This document shows positions 60,441 to 64,000 of a stretch of DNA of 64,000 nucleotides, in pieces. The stretch covers positions 1 through 64,000 of the forward strand of contig CAKPQG010000001.1 in the NCBI GenBank assembly GCA_934178345.1, in the 5' to 3' direction. Position 1 is the stretch's first letter; the number at the start of each line of letters is the position of its first letter. The notes beneath the pieces were generated by a model. That model saw only the letters and a list, made by a program, of their open reading frames with translations. It had not been told where the DNA came from and made no database searches. The position numbers were made by a program, and so were the translations under genes. The DNA comes from an uncultured Dialister sp. (lineage in GTDB: Bacteria; Bacillota; Negativicutes; Veillonellales; Dialisteraceae).

Positions 60441-60655
60441 CTATCCATGTATTTATAGGACTGTTATATATAATTGATAAATGATAACTTGCAAGCTATA
60501 AAATGACATACGGTATAAGTATACGCTTATCTAAATGATAAACTTCATATTATGATAACGCTTAAAATTTGATATGAATAAATAATAATCATATCCATCA
60601 ATGATTGGTATAATTAAAAGCGTCTTTCACATTCATAGGAGAGACGTAATTTTTA
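60441..60655 (+). promoter_or_regulatory. AT-rich regulatory region of second antiporter gene
   Basis: Several similar ATGATAA elements: GATAAATGATAAC (60476), TAAATGATAAAC (60532), TTATGATAACG (60551). Then GAATAAATAATAATCAT (60575-60591) and TATAAT at 60609-60614. In the leader CGTCTTTC..GAGAGACG (60621-60646) can pair, followed by TAATTTTT, a possible weak attenuator. The box before TATAAT matches that of paralogue 1. Confidence 0.55.
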
Positions 60656-60693
60656 ATTCTGCGTTCTCATAGTCTCAACGGAAGGTGATTCTT

Positions 60694-62232
60694 ATGAACA
60701 GATCCTTTAGCGCAATGCCGTTTGCGGTCGGTCTTTTGCTTTTTATGATCGCGATTGGTCTACTGGCTCTGCCATTTGATCCTGGTTTTCTGGTTGTGGC
60801 CAATGCTGCCGTGCCTGCTGCGGGGGCATCTTCTGCAGCTGCTCCTCAGCTGCCTGCCTCGGAAGCCATCCACCAGACAGTGAATCTATCGCTGCCGCTC
60901 TGGAGTGTCATTCCCTTTGCTGCCCTGCTTCTTTCCGTGGCGCTGGTACCGCTCGTGAATGGGCTATGGTGGAAGAAGAATGAAAAATGGGTCGCTCTGT
61001 TCTGGAGTGTCGCATTCCTTGTTCCGTTCTCTTATTTCTATGGCTGGCAGGAAGGGCTCTACCGTTTCCTCGAAGCGGTACTGCTTGATTTCATTCCTTT
61101 CATCATCCTTCTCTATGGTCTCTTTGCTACCGCAGGCGGCATCGTCGTGAACGGACGCCTCGAAGGGACGCCGAAGATGAATGCGCTGATCCTTCTGGTC
61201 GGGACGCTTTTGGCTTCATGGATCGGCACGACCGGCGCTGCGATGCTTCTCATCCGTCCTCTGATCCGTATCAATGCATGGCGCAAACATGCATCGCACA
61301 TCATGGTTTTCCTGATTCTCCTCGTGGCGAATATGGGCGGTTGTCTCACGCCTCTGGGCGATCCGCCGCTTTTCATGGGATTCCAGCGCGGCGTACCCTT
61401 TGGCTGGACTTTCCAGCTGACTCCTATTCTTTTGGTGAATATGGCGATTCTCTTTGCTGCTTTCTACCTGATGGATACCTACTATTTCAAAAAAGAACTG
61501 GCCGCAGGTCGTCAGCCGGAAGAAATCCAGGCAGAAGAGGGGACTCCTCTCATTCATATCGATGGGAAACGCAATTTCATTTACATCGGTATCATCATCG
61601 TAGGCGTCATCGCGAATGGCTTCCTGCCGGAATATGTGCCGTTCTTCATGAATGGGGCAGGGATTACGGTTTTCGATGACATCGTCTTCCCGTATGCGAC
61701 GGTCGTAGAAATCGCGCTGATTCTTCTGGCTTCCTTCCTTTCTCTCCATACCACGCCAGAACGTATCCGCAAAGCGAATTCCTTCTCTATGGCACCGATG
61801 ATCGGTGTGGCGATCCTCTTCATTGGCATCTTCATTACCATGATCCCGGCGCTCGTGCTTCTCAAAGTCCATGGCACGGAGCTTGGTATCGATCAGCCAT
61901 GGCAGATGTTCTGGGTGTGCGGGCTTCTGTCCTCTTGTCTGGATAATACACCGACCTACCTCGTCTTCCTGCAGACCGCAGCCAGCCTTGGCGCGGCAGA
62001 AGGCATCGCGACCACCGTCGGCACCGTCACCCCGCTCATGCTCGAAGCCATTTCCGCAGGCGCTGTCTTCATGGGAGCCATGACATATATCGGAAATGCA
62101 CCGAACTTCATGATTAAAGCCATTGCGGAAGAGTCCGGTATCAAAATGCCAGGCTTCTTCGCTTACATCGGCTGGGCGATCGTGATTCTTTGTCCGGTAT
62201 TTATTATTGATACTTTAGTGTTCTATATCTAG
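60694..62232 (+). CDS. NhaD-type sodium/proton antiporter, paralogue 2
   Basis: 512 aa from ATG 60694 (GGAAGG 8 nt upstream). The core matches paralogue 1 block for block (NGLWWKKNEKW, WIGTTGAAMLLIRPLI, LVANMGGCLTPLGDPPLFMGF, SSCLDNTPTYLVFL, ending IIDTLVFYI). It has a longer N-terminus: a signal-like helix, then an A/P-rich linker (AVPAAGASSAAAPQLPA). The tandem arrangement suggests duplication followed by insertion of repeats between the copies. Separate promoters may allow different expression. Confidence 0.85.
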   Translation: MNRSFSAMPFAVGLLLFMIAIGLLALPFDPGFLVVANAAVPAAGASSAAAPQLPASEAIHQTVNLSLPLWSVIPFAALLLSVALVPLVNGLWWKKNEKWVALFWSVAFLVPFSYFYGWQEGLYRFLEAVLLDFIPFIILLYGLFATAGGIVVNGRLEGTPKMNALILLVGTLLASWIGTTGAAMLLIRPLIRINAWRKHASHIMVFLILLVANMGGCLTPLGDPPLFMGFQRGVPFGWTFQLTPILLVNMAILFAAFYLMDTYYFKKELAAGRQPEEIQAEEGTPLIHIDGKRNFIYIGIIIVGVIANGFLPEYVPFFMNGAGITVFDDIVFPYATVVEIALILLASFLSLHTTPERIRKANSFSMAPMIGVAILFIGIFITMIPALVLLKVHGTELGIDQPWQMFWVCGLLSSCLDNTPTYLVFLQTAASLGAAEGIATTVGTVTPLMLEAISAGAVFMGAMTYIGNAPNFMIKAIAEESGIKMPGFFAYIGWAIVILCPVFIIDTLVFYI

Positions 62233-62520
62233 TATTGCGTTTTCTAAATAACTGGCATTTAAATCAACTTCCGAATCAAGTGAGGAGTGAGGAGTGAAGG
62301 TGCGGCGCATAAAATGAGGAAGCGCCGCGGAGTTTTGATAGCGCTTCGCGTCGTCGTCATTGAAAGCGTTGGGAAGAGATCTTCCTTGCAGAACAGACAG
62401 TGTGCTGCGCGATTCTAATCAGTGCTTGCTGCCAATTCCTGGTCCCTGGCTACTAATTCTTAGCCACCAGTCCCCAGTCACTAGTCCCCAGTCACTAGTC
62501 ACCAGCAACTGGACTTGAAT
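62233..62520. repeat. Composite A element, forward
   Basis: (GTGAGGA)n at 62278-62292, hairpin GTGCGGCGCATAAAA..GCGCCGC (62300-62328), a divergent middle (CGTCGTCATTGAAAGCG), then CTGGCTACTAATTC and (CCAGTCA/CTAGTCC)n to 62510. No gene. Confidence 0.75.
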
Positions 62521-62527
62521 TTTTCTA

Positions 62528-62557
62528 TTGCGCTACTTGGCGCATCTATGTTACAAT
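62528..62557 (+). promoter_or_regulatory. Promoter of SAM riboswitch transcript
   Basis: TTGCGC at 62528-62533, 18 bp, TACAAT at 62552-62557, about 20 bp before the aptamer. Confidence 0.65.
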
Positions 62558-62577
62558 AAACTTCGATTTGAATATCA

Positions 62578-62706
62578 CTCATCCAGAGCAGCAGAGGGAT
62601 TGGCCCAAGGAAGCTGCAGCAACCATTCCGACGGAACCGGTGCTAATTCCAACAGCGCAAGCTGGCAGATGAGAGACTGGACTCTCCCTGCGCGGAGAGC
62701 TTTTTT
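62578..62706 (+). ncRNA. SAM-I riboswitch (S box) with terminator
   Basis: Aptamer 62578-62673: P1 CTCATC/GATGAG, conserved AGAGGGATTGGCCC, GCTGCAGCAACC, CGGTGCTAATTCC and GGCAGATGAG, the S-box core. The expression platform ends in CTCTCC-CTGCGC-GGAGAG (62682-62699) followed by TTTTTTAG. Binding of S-adenosylmethionine stabilises P1 and favours the terminator. It regulates metK by position, although 250 bp of other sequence intervene. Confidence 0.95.
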
Positions 62707-62719
62707 AGTTTTAATCCGA

Positions 62720-62757
62720 CCTTGACACATTCATTGATGGAAATGAATGCGTCAAGG
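62720..62757 (+). terminator. Second long hairpin after the riboswitch
   Basis: CCTTGACACATTCATT / AATGAATGCGTCAAGG, 16 bp with one mismatch and a 6-nt loop; no clear T-run. Possibly a processing or repeat hairpin rather than a terminator. Confidence 0.45.
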
Positions 62758-62950
62758 GGTTCAAGGTTCAGGTTGATGGGTTCGGGGGAAAGTGCGGCGC
62801 ATAAATTTATAGAAGCGCCGCAAGTATAAATGGAGTGATTTCACTAGTTGACATTTTAGCCACAAGTCACAAGTCACTCCCAATCCCTGATCTCTGTCCA
62901 CCGACTATTAGTTTTACCTTATGTATCCTATAACCCCATTGTTCTTTGAG
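62758..62950. repeat. Composite A element between riboswitch and metK
   Basis: (GGTTCAAGGTTCAGG)n, hairpin GTGCGGCGCATAAAT..GCGCCGC (62792-62822), spacer AAATGGAGTGATTTC, (CACAAGT)n, CCCAATCCCTGATCTC. It lies inside what should be the metK leader. Confidence 0.8.
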
Positions 62951-62960
62951 GAGGAACATT

Positions 62961-64000
62961 ATGTCCAGAAAAGTTTTATTCACTTCTGAATCTGTTACCG
63001 AAGGGCATCCTGATAAGATCTGTGACCAGATCTCCGATGCCATTCTTGATGCGATCTTTGCAGAAGACCCGAATGGCCGTGTCGCTTGTGAGACGACTGT
63101 CACCACGGGGCAGGTGCATGTCTTCGGTGAAATCACCACCACGGCGCACATCGCTTTCCCGAAAGTCATTCGCGATACCATCCGTGACATCGGCTACACC
63201 ACATCTGCCTATGGCTTCGATGCGGACAGCGTCGGTATCAATATCGCGCTCGATGAGCAGTCTCCGGATATCGCCATGGGCGTCGACAAGTCTCTGGAAG
63301 CCAAATCCAATGAAGCTGACCCGTATGATATCGGCGCCGGCGATCAGGGGATGATGTTCGGCTATGCATCGAATGAAACGCCGGAATATCTGCCGATGCC
63401 GATCGCGCTGGCACACCGTCTGGCGCGCCGTCTGGCAGAAGTCAGAAAATCCGGTGAACTGTCCTACCTCCGTCCGGATGGCAAGACACAGGTCACTGTC
63501 GAATACGAAGACGGCAAGCCGGTCCGCGTGGATACCATCGTCATTTCCACCCAGCACGACCCGGATGTCACCCAGGCGGAAATCCATGATGATATGGTGA
63601 AACATGTCATCGAACCGACCATCCCGGCCAAATTCCTGCAGGATACGAAGTACTTCATCAACCCGACCGGCCGTTTCGTCATCGGCGGCCCGCAGGGGGA
63701 TGCCGGCCTCACCGGACGTAAGATCATCGTCGATACCTATGGCGGCATGGCTCGTCATGGCGGCGGCGCATTCTCCGGCAAGGATCCGACGAAAGTCGAC
63801 CGCTCTGCGGCTTATGCAGCTCGCTATGTAGCCAAGAACATCGTCGCTGCCGGCATCGCTGACCGCTGCGAGATCCAGCTCGCCTACGCCATCGGAGTCG
63901 CACGTCCGGTCTCCATCTTCGTCGATACCTTCGGCACCGGCAAGATCTCCGATGAAGCTATCGTCCAACTCATCCGCAAACACTTCGAACTGCGTCCGGC
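62961..64000 (+). CDS. metK: S-adenosylmethionine synthetase (3' end beyond window)
   Basis: Makes SAM from methionine and ATP. 346 codons are visible of the ~390 expected. GHPDKICDQISDAILD near residue 14 (ATP site), DIGAGDQGMMFGYA (GAGDQG loop), and GGGAFSGKDPTKVDRSAAY (P-loop-like) are diagnostic. ATG 62961 follows GAGGAGG 6 nt away. The S-box riboswitch upstream is the expected control. The frame is open to the end of the window. Confidence 0.97.
   Translation, partial: MSRKVLFTSESVTEGHPDKICDQISDAILDAIFAEDPNGRVACETTVTTGQVHVFGEITTTAHIAFPKVIRDTIRDIGYTTSAYGFDADSVGINIALDEQSPDIAMGVDKSLEAKSNEADPYDIGAGDQGMMFGYASNETPEYLPMPIALAHRLARRLAEVRKSGELSYLRPDGKTQVTVEYEDGKPVRVDTIVISTQHDPDVTQAEIHDDMVKHVIEPTIPAKFLQDTKYFINPTGRFVIGGPQGDAGLTGRKIIVDTYGGMARHGGGAFSGKDPTKVDRSAAYAARYVAKNIVAAGIADRCEIQLAYAIGVARPVSIFVDTFGTGKISDEAIVQLIRKHFELRP

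Overview
This window most likely comes from the chromosome of a diderm Firmicute of the Negativicutes, probably Dialister or a close relative. That placement is an inference from gene content. Outer-membrane functions (a TonB-dependent receptor, a MacA-type adaptor) sit beside Firmicute-type genes (TmcAL, DUF4321, RecD2, a SAM-I riboswitch ahead of metK, DapL). No rRNA, tRNA or CRISPR array was found.

Layout. 1-1.1 kb: three tandem copies of the 3' end of an Rpn-type nuclease/transposase gene. 1.9-5.1 kb: a PLD-nuclease/helicase/DUF3427 protein. 5.6-9.3 kb: an AT-rich block with a TonB-dependent receptor, whose frame is broken at a 7-G tract, and a periplasmic binding protein. 9.5-13 kb: a small unknown gene, dapL and ychF. 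14.4-17.5 kb: a MacA/MacB-type efflux operon with split MacB. 18-25 kb: a secreted protein, putP, tmcAL, a lipoprotein, DUF4321, radC and a small unknown gene. 25.1-31 kb: an ECF transporter (S component with a large extracytoplasmic domain, fused double ATPase, T component) followed by a membrane-anchored beta-propeller. 31.3-41 kb: an ABC exporter, lysC, an M16C peptidase, gluQ and a uridine-kinase-like protein. 41.3-45.6 kb: an AT-rich defence/phage island (Abi HEPN protein, phage terminase small-subunit remnant, Mrr-like nuclease) bracketed by inverted paralogues. 45.9-52.8 kb: proS, chorismate mutase, recD2, a ComF-family gene and a SAM-dependent methyltransferase-like gene. 53.5-58 kb: glpX, rubrerythrin and a DUF47/Pit phosphate pair behind a candidate Pho box. 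58.3-62.2 kb: two NhaD-type antiporter paralogues, the first preceded by a 47-codon ORF. 62.5-64 kb: SAM-I riboswitch and metK, cut by the window end.

The most striking signal lies between the genes. Nearly every gap is filled with mosaic repeats made of short tandem arrays, mostly of period 7 (GTGACTG/GTGACTA, GGGATTA, GGAATGA/GGAATTA, TTCAGGG/TTTAGGG, GTCTAAA/CATCTGA), with one of period 8 (GAGACTAA-like). These arrays are joined in a fixed order to a GCGGCGC hairpin and to longer conserved modules. In this annotation, composite A means, in order: a GGGCTAGCC..GGCGTGCCG..TTGATTGTGAATGAAAG head; GGAATGA heptamers; the hairpin GGTGCGGCGCATAAAA..GCGCCGC; the spacer AATGGCGATGCCCGAAAG; GTCACTA heptamers; CCCTAAT heptamers. 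Composite B means the period-8 array, GACATCAGAC heptamers, then a block of about 106 bp that begins CGTCATTTCGAGC. Two MITE-like families also occur: a 161-bp palindromic element present three times at identical length and flanked by TA, and an element of about 157 bp with TCGTCATTCCGAGC ends repeated three times at 13.2-14.3 kb. For one 161-bp insertion the empty target site can be reconstructed inside a composite A element.
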